NCBI GenBank assembly: GCA_023266095.1
Contig: JAHFRV010000016.1
Location: 1-56,817, forward strand
Direction: 5' to 3'
DNA length: 56,817 bases
DNA from: Gammaproteobacteria bacterium
GTDB lineage: Bacteria; Pseudomonadota; Gammaproteobacteria; DRLM01
Part shown: positions 31,736 to 42,700 of the stretch, in pieces
Layout: each line of letters begins with the position of its first letter
Position numbering within the stretch: the first letter of the stretch is position 1
Notes under the pieces: model-generated
The model's input: only the letters and a program-made list of their open reading frames with translations
Database searches by the model: none
Told to the model about the DNA's origin: nothing
Program-made: the position numbers and the translations under genes

Positions 31736-34479
31736 AGTACTACTGCTGCGACCGACGTCGCCTCGAAGTCGTCAAGCTCAATGGCACACTCAACGGCCTC
31801 GACTATCTCGAAATGCACGACAGCGGCATCCCCGGCGATACGACCCGCCAGCTCACGCTGTTTCTGAAATTTCTGCGCCCGGTCCCCGCACTGAGCAAAG
31901 ATCAGTTCCGCATCGAAGGCGGCGAACGCATCAAGAGCGTGGATATCGAATGGATCGCAATTGCCAATGCGCTGCCGATTGGAGAGCCGCCCAGCCTGGT
32001 CGACGGCCTGATACCGCTCAACGAATTTCTGGTGATCCGCACGGAGATTTACGGTGATTTTTCGCTGTATACACTGCGCCTGGTGAGCGGCCCGGGCAGC
32101 GACACGCCGCCCACTGGTTTCGATCCGCGCCTGAGCGAGATTCAATTCTCGTTCAAGGTGCAGTGCGAATCGGATTTCGATTGCGCCAGCACCACGCCCT
32201 GCCCCACGCCGCCAGCGGTGAATCCGCGCCTCGATTATCTCACTAAGGATTACACGAGTTTTCGCCGCCTGATGCTCGACCGCATGAGCGTACTCATGCC
32301 CAAATGGCGCGGCCGCAATGCCGCTGATGTCGGTGTCACCGTGGTGGAACTGCTGGCCTATGTCGGCGACCAGCTCTCTTATCAGCAGGACGCCGTCGCC
32401 ACCGAGGCCTACCTCGGCAGCGCGCGCAAACGCACCTCGCTGCGCCGACACGCGCGCTTGGTGGATTACCAAGTGCACGAGGGCTGCAACGCCCGCGTGT
32501 GGGTGCGGCTATTCGTCAACGATGATGGCGTGATGATCCCGCGCGGCACGCCGCTGCTGACGCGCGCGCCCAACATCCCAGACCGCATCGCCCCGACCGG
32601 CGACCAGCTGCGCGATGCCTTAACAAGTGGCGTCCTGGTCTTCGAGACTGTGGAAGACACGCTGCTCTATCAGGATCACGAGCGCATCAGTTTCTACCCC
32701 TGGGGCGATCACGCATGCTGCCTGCCGAAAGGCGCGACGCGCGCGACGCTCAGCGGCCATTATCCCAATCTGAAGGCGGGTGACGTACTGGTGTTTGCGG
32801 AAGAACTTGGCCCGCGCACCGGCTTTACCGAAGACGCGGACCGCACGCATCGCTGTGCGGTCCGCCTCACCGACGTGCGCCCAAGCAGCGATCCCTCCGG
32901 CGGCCTGTTCCTGCCGGTGCCCAACAACAATCCGCTGGATGTCACCGAAATCCAATGGGCGGAACAGGACGCGCTGCCGTTCCCGCTGTGTTTGTCGACC
33001 ACCACCGATGCGGATCACGGCGCGGCCTATCTCGACGAGGTGAGCGCGGCCTACGGCAACATCGTGCTGGCCGACCATGGCCGCACGCTGAGCGGCGAGG
33101 ACCTCGGTGCGGTGCCCGCCTCGCACCTCACGCTTGCGCCCACCAGCGACGTGCTGAGCTGCAAGCGTCCGCCGTTGCAGGCCGTGCCGCCGCGTTTCCA
33201 CCCGCAGCTGGCGGAACGTCCGCTCACGCACGCGCTGCCGCTCACGCCTGCGCCGCTATTCTCCTTCACCGCGACGGCGCCCATCGTTACCGCATTGCAG
33301 ACGCGCAGCTTCACCGCAGCGCTGCACGATGCATTGGCGGTGCAGGGCGTGGTGTTGCAGGCGGGCCCGGTGGTGGTGCAAGGCGGCGACGGCATGTGGT
33401 CGGTATCCGACGGCGCGAGCGCCTACCGTCTGAGTGTGGACAGCGGCCAGGTGCAGGTGTCGCCGCTGGCCGATGCCGCCGCCTTGATCACCGCCGTCGA
33501 TCCGCAGCGCGCGTGCCCCGCAATCTCGCTGGCCAGCACTTACCTGGGCACACCGGACACCTGGCTGCCGCAGCCCGACCTGCTGGGCAGCGACGCAGCG
33601 GCGACCGAGTTCGTGGTGGAGTGTGAATACGACGGCAGCGCGCTGCTGCGTTTCGGCGACGATTACCACGGCAAGCGCCCGGACAGCGGCACCACATTCA
33701 GCGCGAGCTATCGCATCGGCAACGGTGCGGCAGGCAACATTGGCCTGGAGTCCATCGCACACATCGTCAGCAACGATGCGCGGCTGCTGCGTGCGTCGAA
33801 TCCGCTGCCGGCAAAAGGCGGCGCCGATCCGGAGAATGCCGAGGACATCCGGCGCGATGCGCCGGAAGCGTTCCGCACCCAGGAACGCGCGGTCACGCCC
33901 GAGGATTACGCGGAAGTCACCGAACGCCACCCCAGCGTGCAGCGCGCCGCCGCCACCTTCCGCTGGACCGGCAGCTGGTACACGGTATTCCTCACCGTCG
34001 ACCGCAAGGGCGGCGGCGAGGTCGATGCGGTCTATGAACAGACCATCCGCGACCACGTCGAGCGCTATCGCATGGCCGGCTATGACCTGGAGGTGAACGG
34101 CCCGAGCTATGTGCCGCTGCTGCTGGAAATGACGGTGTGCGTGCAGCCCGATTATTTCCGCGCAGACGTGCGCGCCGCGCTGATGCGCGTGTTCAGCCGC
34201 GGCTGGCTGGACGACGGCAGGCCCGCGCTGTTCCATCCGGACAACTTCACGTTCGGTCAGCCAGTGTATCTCAGCGCCCTGTATGAGGCGGCACAGGCGA
34301 TTCAAGGTGTGGCCTCGGTGGTGGTCAACACCTTCCAGCGCCTGCATGCACCGCCTGATCTTAAGCCGCTGGATGACGGCGTGCTGACCATAGCACGGCT
34401 GGAAATCGCGCGGCTGGACAACGATCCCAACTTCCCCGAACGGGGTGTGTTGAAGCTTTCGGTGGGAGGGGGGAAATGA
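31732..34479 (+). CDS. gpJ/gp6-like baseplate wedge protein 1 (Pvc11 type)
   Basis: The 915-residue protein matches the 'putative baseplate assembly protein' family of eCIS: NPRLDYLTKDYTSFRRLMLD, VTVVELLAYVGDQLSYQQDA and ARKRTSLRRHARLVDYQVHE in the N-terminal third. The gpJ core lies in the C-terminal third (TQERAVTPEDYAEVTERHPS, then VNGPSYVPLLLEMTVCVQPD). It would form the wedge ring of the baseplate. The ATG at 31732 is set by the overlap with the nine-codon frame; the frame is open further upstream inside gp25. A repeat-rich gap of 180 bases follows. Confidence 0.9.
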   Translation: MKYYCCDRRRLEVVKLNGTLNGLDYLEMHDSGIPGDTTRQLTLFLKFLRPVPALSKDQFRIEGGERIKSVDIEWIAIANALPIGEPPSLVDGLIPLNEFLVIRTEIYGDFSLYTLRLVSGPGSDTPPTGFDPRLSEIQFSFKVQCESDFDCASTTPCPTPPAVNPRLDYLTKDYTSFRRLMLDRMSVLMPKWRGRNAADVGVTVVELLAYVGDQLSYQQDAVATEAYLGSARKRTSLRRHARLVDYQVHEGCNARVWVRLFVNDDGVMIPRGTPLLTRAPNIPDRIAPTGDQLRDALTSGVLVFETVEDTLLYQDHERISFYPWGDHACCLPKGATRATLSGHYPNLKAGDVLVFAEELGPRTGFTEDADRTHRCAVRLTDVRPSSDPSGGLFLPVPNNNPLDVTEIQWAEQDALPFPLCLSTTTDADHGAAYLDEVSAAYGNIVLADHGRTLSGEDLGAVPASHLTLAPTSDVLSCKRPPLQAVPPRFHPQLAERPLTHALPLTPAPLFSFTATAPIVTALQTRSFTAALHDALAVQGVVLQAGPVVVQGGDGMWSVSDGASAYRLSVDSGQVQVSPLADAAALITAVDPQRACPAISLASTYLGTPDTWLPQPDLLGSDAAATEFVVECEYDGSALLRFGDDYHGKRPDSGTTFSASYRIGNGAAGNIGLESIAHIVSNDARLLRASNPLPAKGGADPENAEDIRRDAPEAFRTQERAVTPEDYAEVTERHPSVQRAAATFRWTGSWYTVFLTVDRKGGGEVDAVYEQTIRDHVERYRMAGYDLEVNGPSYVPLLLEMTVCVQPDYFRADVRAALMRVFSRGWLDDGRPALFHPDNFTFGQPVYLSALYEAAQAIQGVASVVVNTFQRLHAPPDLKPLDDGVLTIARLEIARLDNDPNFPERGVLKLSVGGGK

Positions 34480-34532
34480 CCTGTACATATTTGATGGCGC
34501 AGGATGTGCACGCAATGTCTGCGCGTCGCAAT

Positions 34533-34634
34533 CCCCTCTCCCTGTCCCTCTCCCGCAAGGGGAGAGGGGACGCATGTGCACGGGCTGTACTTAAAGCCCC
34601 TCTCCCCTTGCGGGAGAGGGGTTGGGGAGAGGGG
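34533..34634. repeat. Pair of inverted G/C-rich repeats between the two wedge genes
   Basis: Two repeat copies face each other: 34533-34569 (ending CCCGCAAGGGGAGAGGGG) and 34597-34634 (starting CCCCTCTCCCCTTGCGGGAG), 27 bases apart. Together they could fold into one large hairpin. A 62-codon frame across them (34476-34664) is just translated repeat. No gene is supported in the gap. Confidence 0.85.
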
Positions 34635-34660
34635 AATATCTTCAATAACGGAGTCCCAAC

Positions 34661-37639
34661 ATGACTTCCACTACAGACCTGACCGCACAGGACGCCTGCG
34701 GCTGCTGCGCAGGCGTGGGCATCCAGGCGCCGGAGCTGCTCTACAACCGCCCGGGGCTCTCCGCCATCGCCTATCGCATCGGCACGCACAGCGAGGTGTT
34801 GGCTAGCTTGCAGGCACGGCTGTCGTCGCAGGATTATCCGGGACTGGCGAAACTGCGCACCCGCGACAGCGATGATTTTTCCATCGCGCTGCTGGATGCC
34901 TATGCGTGTATGGCCGATGTGCTGAGTTTCTATCAGGAGCGTCTCGTCAATGAATCGTATCTGCGCACCGCCGGCGAACGCCTGTCGCTGAGCGAACTCG
35001 CGCGCCTGATCGGCTATCGCCTGCGGCCCGGCGTTGCCGCCGAGACCTGTCTCGCCTTCACGCTGCAGGAACCGCCACCGCAAACGACGAGCACCGAACC
35101 CAGGCAGGCTACCGGCGTGCCCGACAAGGTGACGCTGGACATCGGCATCAAGGTGCAGAGCATGCCCGGCCCGGACGAGAAGCCGCAGACCTTCGAGACC
35201 GTCGAGGTTATCGAGGCGCGGCCAGCATGGAACGTCCTGCTGCCGCGCATGCACGAACCGAAGCTGCCGGTGTTCGGCACCAAGGTCATCTACCTACAGG
35301 GTGTCGCGACACAATTGAAAGCGGGTGACGCGCTGCTGCTGGTCGGCACGGAACGCGAGAACAATACGGGCAACGAAAACTGGGATTTTCGCCGCGTGCA
35401 GAACGTGGTGCTCGACAGCACAGCCGATCGCACCGTGGTCACGCTGGACCGCGGCCTCGGCACGGCTACGCCTTACGTCACGCCGGCGGCCAATCCCAAG
35501 GTGTATGCGCTGCGCCAGCGCGCCTCGCTGTTCGGCTACAACGCGCCCGACTGGCGCGTGATGTCCAACGACATCAAGTGCGGTTATCTGGGGCTGCCCA
35601 GCGGCTCGACCGTGGTCAACACCGAATGGCCCGGCTTCACCATCGCCGACATTTCCGACCCGCCCACCGATGTCGCCACCGGCACCGGCCTGTTCGGCGA
35701 ATATTTCGACAACAAGAACCTCACGGCGCGCAAGCTCACGCGCACCGACGCCACGGTGAATTTCGACTGGGGCAGCGGTTCGCCCGATGCACTGATCGGC
35801 GCCGACACGTTCTCGTTGCGCTGGACAGGCTGGCTGCATGCGCCCATCGATGGCGGCTACACCTTTTACACCACCTCCGACGACGGCGTGCGCCTGTGGG
35901 TCGACAATCAGTTGATCATCAGCAACTGGACCGATCATGGCGCCACTGAAAACAGCGGCGGCATCACGCTCGCGGCCGGCAAGAAATACGATATCCGGCT
36001 GGAGTACTACGAGAACGGCGGCGCGGCAACCATCAAGCTGTCGTGGGCGCCGCCGGGGCAGGCCAAGCAGATTATCCCGATGGAACGGCTCTATCCGCGC
36101 AACATCCACACGCTGCATCTCGATGCGCTCTATCCGCAGATCGTGCACGACGGCTGGCTGGTGCTGTCCATCCCCGAGTATCAGGAACTGTACCAGGTGG
36201 ACACCGCGGGCGAGGATGCGCGCGCCGCCTTCACCCTCACCGGCAAGACCACGCGCCTGACGGTGAAGGGTGAAAACCTGCGCGAGCTGTTCAACGAACG
36301 GCTGCGCGAAACGGCGGTGTTCGCCAACAGCGAAAAACTTACGCTCGCGGAAACGCCGATCACCGGCGACGTGACGGGCGACTTCCTGCGCGTGGACCGC
36401 AAGGCCGATGACCTTCCGCCGGGGCGCAGACTGATCCTCAGCGGCACGACCACCGCCGGCGCAGAAGCGAGCGAAGTGCTGACGTTGCTGAAGACCGAAC
36501 CGGACGGCGGCACCACCAAGGTGTACTTCACCACCTCGCTGGCCAATGCCTACAAGCGCGACACGGTGAAACTCTATGCCAACGTCGCGCTCGCCACCCA
36601 CGGTGAGACCGTGCAGCAGATCCTCGGCAATGGCGCGGCGCGGCTTTCCCATCAGCGTTTCACGCTCAGGCACGCGCCGCTCACTTTCACGGGGGCGGAG
36701 AACGAGACCGGCGCCGAGGCGGCATTGGAGGTACGCGTCAACGACATCCGCTGGCACGAGGCGCCCACGCTTTTCGGCGTGGGGCCTGACGACCGATCGT
36801 ATGTACTGCGCACGGACGAGGGCGGCGCGGGAACCGTCCAGTTCGGCGACGGCCGCCGCGGCGCGCGCCTGCCTACTGGCCAGGACAATGTGCGCGCGAT
36901 CTACCGCAAGGGCCTCGGCGCGGCGGGCAATCTGAAAGCGGGCCAGCTCTCGCAGCTGCTCACACGCCCGCTGGGACTGAAGGCGGCCAGTAATCCGCTG
37001 CCCGCCGAGGGCGGCGTGGACGCGGACAGCGCCGACCATGCGCGGCGCAACATGCCGCTCGGCGTGCGCACGCTCGGGCGCGTGGTGTCGATACTGGATT
37101 ATGAAGATTACGCGCGCGCCTACACCGGCATCGCCAAGGCGCAGGCCGCCGTGCTCAACACCCGCGCCGGCCGCACCGTGTTCATCACTGTCGCCGGCGA
37201 TGACGGCGGACAACCGCCGGATGCGACGCTCGCTAAACTGCTCAACGCCCTCAAACAAAACGGCGACCCGCTGGTGCACTGCGAAACGAAAGCCTACAAC
37301 GAGGCGACCTTTCATCTCGCGCTGCGCGTCAAGCGCGACCCGGATCACGACGCCAAGAAAGTGCTGGCCGATGTCGAGGCCGCGCTGCGCACCGCCTTCT
37401 CGTTCGACGCGCGCGACTTCGGGCAGATTGTCGCGCGCTCCGAGATCATCGCAGTGGCGCAGGAGGTGGAGGGCGTGCTGGGCGTGGACCTGGACCGCTT
37501 CTACCCCGGGGCCACCATCACGCTGGAAGAGCGCCTGACGCCGGCTGCAGCAACGACCGATGCGCAGGGCAACGGCGTTGCCGCGGAGATTCTGGTGCTC
37601 GACAGTGGGCCGTTTGATTATCTGGAGGAGATGCCGTGA
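34661..37639 (+). CDS. gpJ/gp6-like baseplate wedge protein 2 (Pvc12 type) with inserted PA14 domain
   Basis: The 992-residue protein begins with the family's cysteine-rich leader (DACGCCAGVG) and ALLDAYACMADVLSFYQERL. It has DIRWHEAPTLFGVGPDDRSY and LGRVVSILDYEDYARAYTGI in the gpJ-like C-terminal half. Residues ~342-478 (DNA 35684-36094) are a PA14 domain: GLFGEYFDNKNLTARKL, SLRWTGWLHAPIDGGYTFYT, SDDGVRLWVDNQLIISNW. The Asp-Asp pair in SDDG is the calcium/sugar-binding signature of PA14 lectins. The insertion lies between NAPDWRV and LDALYPQIVHDGW, which are contiguous in ordinary family members as I recall them. A likely glycan-binding face on the baseplate. It overlaps the next gene by four bases. 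Confidence 0.9.
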   Translation: MTSTTDLTAQDACGCCAGVGIQAPELLYNRPGLSAIAYRIGTHSEVLASLQARLSSQDYPGLAKLRTRDSDDFSIALLDAYACMADVLSFYQERLVNESYLRTAGERLSLSELARLIGYRLRPGVAAETCLAFTLQEPPPQTTSTEPRQATGVPDKVTLDIGIKVQSMPGPDEKPQTFETVEVIEARPAWNVLLPRMHEPKLPVFGTKVIYLQGVATQLKAGDALLLVGTERENNTGNENWDFRRVQNVVLDSTADRTVVTLDRGLGTATPYVTPAANPKVYALRQRASLFGYNAPDWRVMSNDIKCGYLGLPSGSTVVNTEWPGFTIADISDPPTDVATGTGLFGEYFDNKNLTARKLTRTDATVNFDWGSGSPDALIGADTFSLRWTGWLHAPIDGGYTFYTTSDDGVRLWVDNQLIISNWTDHGATENSGGITLAAGKKYDIRLEYYENGGAATIKLSWAPPGQAKQIIPMERLYPRNIHTLHLDALYPQIVHDGWLVLSIPEYQELYQVDTAGEDARAAFTLTGKTTRLTVKGENLRELFNERLRETAVFANSEKLTLAETPITGDVTGDFLRVDRKADDLPPGRRLILSGTTTAGAEASEVLTLLKTEPDGGTTKVYFTTSLANAYKRDTVKLYANVALATHGETVQQILGNGAARLSHQRFTLRHAPLTFTGAENETGAEAALEVRVNDIRWHEAPTLFGVGPDDRSYVLRTDEGGAGTVQFGDGRRGARLPTGQDNVRAIYRKGLGAAGNLKAGQLSQLLTRPLGLKAASNPLPAEGGVDADSADHARRNMPLGVRTLGRVVSILDYEDYARAYTGIAKAQAAVLNTRAGRTVFITVAGDDGGQPPDATLAKLLNALKQNGDPLVHCETKAYNEATFHLALRVKRDPDHDAKKVLADVEAALRTAFSFDARDFGQIVARSEIIAVAQEVEGVLGVDLDRFYPGATITLEERLTPAAATTDAQGNGVAAEILVLDSGPFDYLEEMP

Positions 37640-39666
37640 ACACCACCGCCGACCGTCTCTACGAATTGCTGCCCGCGATCCACCGCATCCGCGACGCGGA
37701 GCAAGGCTATCCGTTGCGCGAGCTGCTTGCGGTCATCGGCGAGCAGGTGGCGGCCATGCAGGAGAACCTCGACCAACTCTACGACGACCAGTTCATCGAA
37801 ACCTGCGCGCCGTGGGTAGCGCCCTACATCGGCGACCTGATCGGCTACCGCACGCTGCACGGCGTCGCGCCCACCGTAGCCTCGCCGCGCGCTGACGTCG
37901 CCAACACCATCCGCTACCGCCGCCGCAAAGGGACGGCATCGATGCTCGAGCAGCTCGCGCGCGATGTCACCGGCTGGCCGGCGCGCGCGGTGGAGTTCTT
38001 TCAGCTGCTGGGCTGGACGCAGAACATGAATCATCTGCGCATGGGCGCGCACTACGCGCCCGATCTGCGCAACTGGGAAAGACTGCAGTGGCGCGACACT
38101 GCCTTCGACACCATCGCGCACACCGTGGACGTGCGCCGCATCAGCACCGGCGCCGCGCGCCACAACATTCCCAACATCGGCCTGTATCTGTGGCGCGTGC
38201 GCGCGTTTCCGCTGACGCGTTCGCCGGCGGTGGCCGACCCCGTGATCGGCGGCGGTCTGCGCTTCCGCTTCAATCCGCTCGGCGCGGACATGGCGCTGTA
38301 CAACACGCCGGAGACGGAGGAAGAAATCAGCCATCTTGCCGAGCCGCGCAACGTGCCGATGCCGCTCGCGCGCCGTTGGCTCAAGGCGCATCTCGACGAC
38401 TACTACGGCCCCGGAAAAAGCCTGTGGGTGGAGCTCGACGGCAATCCGCCGCAACTGGTCGCGCGCAACAACATTCGCATCTGCGACCTCAGCGACATCA
38501 AGGATGGCGGCGGCAATGTGATCGCGTGGGCGCACCAGCCCACTGCCGGCTCCGGGCTGGTAGCCATCGATCCGGTGCTGGGCCGCATTGCGTTTGCCGA
38601 CGCGCCCGCCTCGGCCCCGCTCGTGAGCTTTCATTACGGCTTCACCATCGAAATCGGCGGCGGCGGATACGAGCGCGGCGATCCCGCCGTGCCGGTCACG
38701 CCGCTGCAATCCGTGCACGGCGGCGCGGCGCTGCAGCCGGCGCTGAATGCGGTACAGAACGGCGGCACGGTGGAAGTGACCGACAGCCGCCGCTATGTAG
38801 AGACGCCGAGCATCACCGTGAACGCCGGCAAGACCGTGGTGCTGCGCGCAATCAACGGCGCACGCCCGCTGCTGGCGGCGAGCGGCGACGTTGCGCTCAA
38901 TCTCGGCGCGGACGCCACGCTGATCCTCGACGGCTGGGTGGTCAGCGGCGGCACGCTGAAGATGGCCGCCTTTGCCGACACAGCACCGCGCTATCTCGTG
39001 CTGCGCGATTGCACGCTGGTGCCGGGAACGTTCGGCGCGGCCGACGCCCCCGGCCTGGCGGTGAGCCATGCCTTCGCCAAGGTGGAACTGGAACGCTGCA
39101 TCACCGCCCCGCTGCACATCGCCGCTGACGCGGAAGTGTCGTTGAGTGTATGCATCGTGGATGCGACTGCGCAAAACCTCATCGCGCTACGCGGCCCCGG
39201 CGCCGACCCGCTCGCACCCGGCGGTGCGCTCACACTGGAGAGTTGCACCGTCATCGGCAAGGTTCACACCCGGCAGCTGACGCTGGCCAGCGATTGCCTG
39301 TTCGTCGCCGCGCTCGCCAGCGGCGACACATGGAAGGCGCCGCTGTGGGCCGAACGCCGCCAGCAGGGCTGCGTGCGTTTTTCCTATGTGCCGCCAGCTT
39401 CGCGCACACCGCGCCGCTTTCATTGCCAGCCGGAAGGCGACGCGCCCGAACCACAGCCGCATTTCACCTCGCTGCACTACGGCGATGCCGGCTACTGCCA
39501 ACTGCGGCAAAGCGCTTCAGAAAAGATACGCCGTGGCGCCCACGACGAAAGCGAGATGGGTGTGTTACACGGCCTGTATCAACCGCAACGTGAGACCAAT
39601 CTGCGCGTGCGGCTGGAGGAATATCTGCGCTTCGGGCTGGAGGCGGGGGTGATTTATGGGAGTTGA
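37636..39666 (+). CDS. Tail protein I-like baseplate protein fused to a beta-helix domain
   Basis: A 676-residue protein. The N-terminal ~180 residues match phage tail protein I (gpI) as used in eCIS: DRLYELLPAIHRIRDAEQGY, WVAPYIGDLIGYRTLHGV and TIRYRRRKGTASMLEQLARD. From ~350 to ~590 the sequence turns into short beta-strand repeats with a right-handed beta-helix look (TVEVTDSRRYVETPSITVNA, TLILDGWVVSGGTLK, ALTLESCTVIGKVH). So the attachment point for fibres and a beta-helix are on one chain. It overlaps the upstream wedge gene by four bases. Confidence 0.8.
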   Translation: MNTTADRLYELLPAIHRIRDAEQGYPLRELLAVIGEQVAAMQENLDQLYDDQFIETCAPWVAPYIGDLIGYRTLHGVAPTVASPRADVANTIRYRRRKGTASMLEQLARDVTGWPARAVEFFQLLGWTQNMNHLRMGAHYAPDLRNWERLQWRDTAFDTIAHTVDVRRISTGAARHNIPNIGLYLWRVRAFPLTRSPAVADPVIGGGLRFRFNPLGADMALYNTPETEEEISHLAEPRNVPMPLARRWLKAHLDDYYGPGKSLWVELDGNPPQLVARNNIRICDLSDIKDGGGNVIAWAHQPTAGSGLVAIDPVLGRIAFADAPASAPLVSFHYGFTIEIGGGGYERGDPAVPVTPLQSVHGGAALQPALNAVQNGGTVEVTDSRRYVETPSITVNAGKTVVLRAINGARPLLAASGDVALNLGADATLILDGWVVSGGTLKMAAFADTAPRYLVLRDCTLVPGTFGAADAPGLAVSHAFAKVELERCITAPLHIAADAEVSLSVCIVDATAQNLIALRGPGADPLAPGGALTLESCTVIGKVHTRQLTLASDCLFVAALASGDTWKAPLWAERRQQGCVRFSYVPPASRTPRRFHCQPEGDAPEPQPHFTSLHYGDAGYCQLRQSASEKIRRGAHDESEMGVLHGLYQPQRETNLRVRLEEYLRFGLEAGVIYGS

Positions 39667-39705
39667 TGTGATGAATGTATGCAAGATATGCACGCCGGCT
39701 TTCTT

Positions 39706-39733
39706 ACCCCTTCCCCCTTGCAGGGATAGGGAC
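39706..39733. repeat. Partial copy of the G/C-rich repeat upstream of the fibre gene
   Basis: CCCCTTCCCCCTTGCAGGGATAGGG-like sequence, a degenerate half copy of the family at 29887 and 34597, in the 132-base gap before the fibre gene. Confidence 0.5.
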
Positions 39734-39798
39734 GTATTTAACCGACGTTCGAATACGAACATTTGAACGTACAAAACTAGAAAAGCAGGAGAACAGCC

Positions 39799-42700
39799 AT
39801 GAGTGGAGATTACAGCCGGGTACGTTTCGATCCGCGTGTCGACATCGCCGGTGTGCTGATGCAGCAGGGGCGCGTGCAACTGGACTCGGATTGGAACGAG
39901 TGGGTCGCGGTGCTGGAGCGGCGTCTGCGCGCCGAAACCGTCGATATCTTCGGCGTGCAGATCACGCCCGGCGTGAGCGGTGTCGCGGTGGTCTCGCCGC
40001 AGACACCCGATGCCTTCAAGATCGACGCGACCGGCGGCGCAATCACCATCGGCCGCGGCCGCATGTATGTGGACGGGCTGCTGGCGGAGAATCACGGCGG
40101 CGGCACACTCGAATTCGATCCGCTGCTCGCGGAGCTGCGCGGCCAGACGGCGCTGAACTATAACCAACAGCCTTATTTCCCCGCACCACCCGCCCTGCCC
40201 GGCGGCGGTCCGCATCTCGCTTATCTCGAAGTGTGGCAGCGCGAACTCACCCATCTACAGCGGCCCGAGATCGTCGAGTCCGCGGTCGGCGTCGATACCA
40301 CCACGCGTCTGCAAACCGTGTGGCAGGTGCGGCGGCTGGCCAACGTCGGTGACGCGGATTGCATCAGTCCCGACGGCGATGTCACGGGCTGGCCAGCGCT
40401 GATCGCCCCCTCGGCCGGCCGCATGTCGATCCGCGCCGAAGGCGTGCCGCCCGACCTCGATCCCTGCGAGCTACCGCCCAGCGGCGGTTATCGCGGCCTG
40501 GAAAATCAACTCTATCGCATCGAGATACACGACGGTGGTGCGGTGGGCGCCGCGACCTTCAAATGGTCGCGCGACAATGCCAGCGTCGCGAGCAATGTGC
40601 TGGAGATCGTCTCGCACACCGCGGCCGCCACCGAACTCAAGCTGGCCAGTCTCGGCCGCGACGCGGTGCTGCGTTTCAACACCGGCGACTGGGTGGAGGT
40701 GCTTGACGACCGCCGGGAACTTTCCGGCGAAAACGGCGATCCCCTGCTGCGCCGCGGCGTGATGCGCAAGATCACCGTCGACGACGCCAAACAGACCATC
40801 AGCTTCTCGCCCGCCTTGCCGGCGAATCTGATTCCCGGCGGCGGCAGCGACACGCTGGACGCGCGTCACACCCGCGTGCGGCGCTGGGATCAAAAAGGCA
40901 TGGTGCGCGACGCCAACAATAATGTCATCGTCAACCTCGACGCGGCCGGCAGCACGGGATTGATACCGTTGCCGGCGGCGGGTGTGTGGGTGGTGCTGGA
41001 AAACGGCGTGCAGGTGCAGTTCGGCGTCGCCGCGGGCGGCGGCGGATTTCATTGCGGCGACTACTGGGTGTCCGCCGCGCGCACCGCCGACACCTCGGTG
41101 GAGACCTTCACGCTCGCGCCGCCGCGCGGCATCCATCGTCATTACACGCGGCTCGCCATCGTCAACTTTCCCGACGATGAAACCGATTGCCGCACGCCTT
41201 GGCCGCCGGCCTGCGGCGGTTGCTGCACTATCACCGTCGCGCCCGGAGACAACATCCAGGCTGCCATCGATTCCTTGCCGGAGGAAGGCGGCTGCGTCTG
41301 TTTGAAGACCGGCGTACACGATATCGAGGCAACGCTGGAAATAATGGGCTCACGCATCATCCTGCGCGGTGAGAGTCCCGGCGCCATCGTCCGTGCGGCG
41401 AGTTTGCCCAGACTATTACAGATCGGCGCCGCTAATTTTCCGGTCAGCGATATCGTCGTCGAAAGTATCGGTTTTGAAGCGGCCGGCGCCGCGGCCGATC
41501 TCGGCAGCGTGTTGTACCTGGAAAACTGCACGCGGGTGCGGGTGGAACATTGCGGGATGAGAGTTTTAAGCACGGAGCTGGAAACCGTGCCGCCTTATGC
41601 GGGCATCTATCTCAATCATGTCGCCGAGATCAGTCTGCTGTCCAATCGGCTCACCAATCTGCTGATCGGCATCACCAGTGGCGACTATCATGGCGATTTG
41701 CATATCGCCGACAACGACCTCACCGGCATCACCGCCCGTTTTCTCGGCCAGCTCGACGCCTCCGCCGGCCAATATGGGATATTGATCGATAGCGAACACA
41801 CGGCCGCTTGCCGCATCGAGGCCAATCGCATCCGGCATTTCTGGACGGGCATCGCGCTGCGCCGCCAGGCCGAGGCTACACTGATCGCCGACAACCGCAT
41901 CAGCCGCAGCGCCGGCACCACCCAGGACGTTGCGCCCACCAATGTCGTACAGATGCGGCAATACCTCGATACCCGTCTTTATGCGATCGATGTCGAGGCC
42001 GCCGCTTGCACGGTGCGCGACAATTACATCGATTTATTATCCGCGGCCTGGGGCGGCGTACGGGTCAGCGGCGCCCACACCACTATTTGCGGCAATGTCT
42101 TGCAGGCCGCTGCGAAAGTCACTCAAACGCTGGTGCCCGCCGGTATTTATTGCCTGGCCGACGCCGTAGCGGGCCGCGCCGCCGATCACGCGATGATACG
42201 CGGCAATCAGTTACTCGGCCCGCAAGCGGGCATCGTGGTCTCGCGCATCGCCGGCCCCGTGGTCGGCGGCAATCACCTCGACGGCGGTGGCGCGGGCTGG
42301 TACGGCGTGCGCGTCGATGATTGCAGCGACGCGCGTATCGAGGACAACGATTTGCGCGAGATCTTCTTCGCGGTGCACCTCAGCGAAGGCGAGCGCAACC
42401 GGGTGAACGACAATCGCATCCTACAAGCCGCCACCGGCATCACCTGCACTCAGGAAACCGATCTGCAAGTCACCGGCAATATCGTGCAATCCTGTCTCGC
42501 CGCCGGCATGGGACTCTTCGTGCGCGGCGGCACGGCGTTGTTCGACAACCGGGTGCGGAACTGCGGTTATGCCCCGGCTATCGCACTCGGCATCGCCGTC
42601 TATGCCGAAGAGTTGTTGGCTCCCTCCGGCGCGCATCTGCGTATCGAGAATAACGAAGTGATTGACACCGGCATCTCCGCCGACGGCACGCAGCTGACCG

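Noticed and set aside
34476-34664. 62-codon frame between the two wedge genes
   Set aside because: Its start overlaps the upstream stop, but most of the peptide is translated G/C-rich repeat; no conserved content.
35294-37348. 684-codon minus-strand frame opposite the PA14 wedge gene
   Set aside because: Antisense shadow; Arg/His/Ala-rich composition and no domain.
37618-39174. 518-codon minus-strand frame opposite the tail-protein-I gene
   Set aside because: Antisense shadow of a coding gene with overlapping start signals and recognisable domains.
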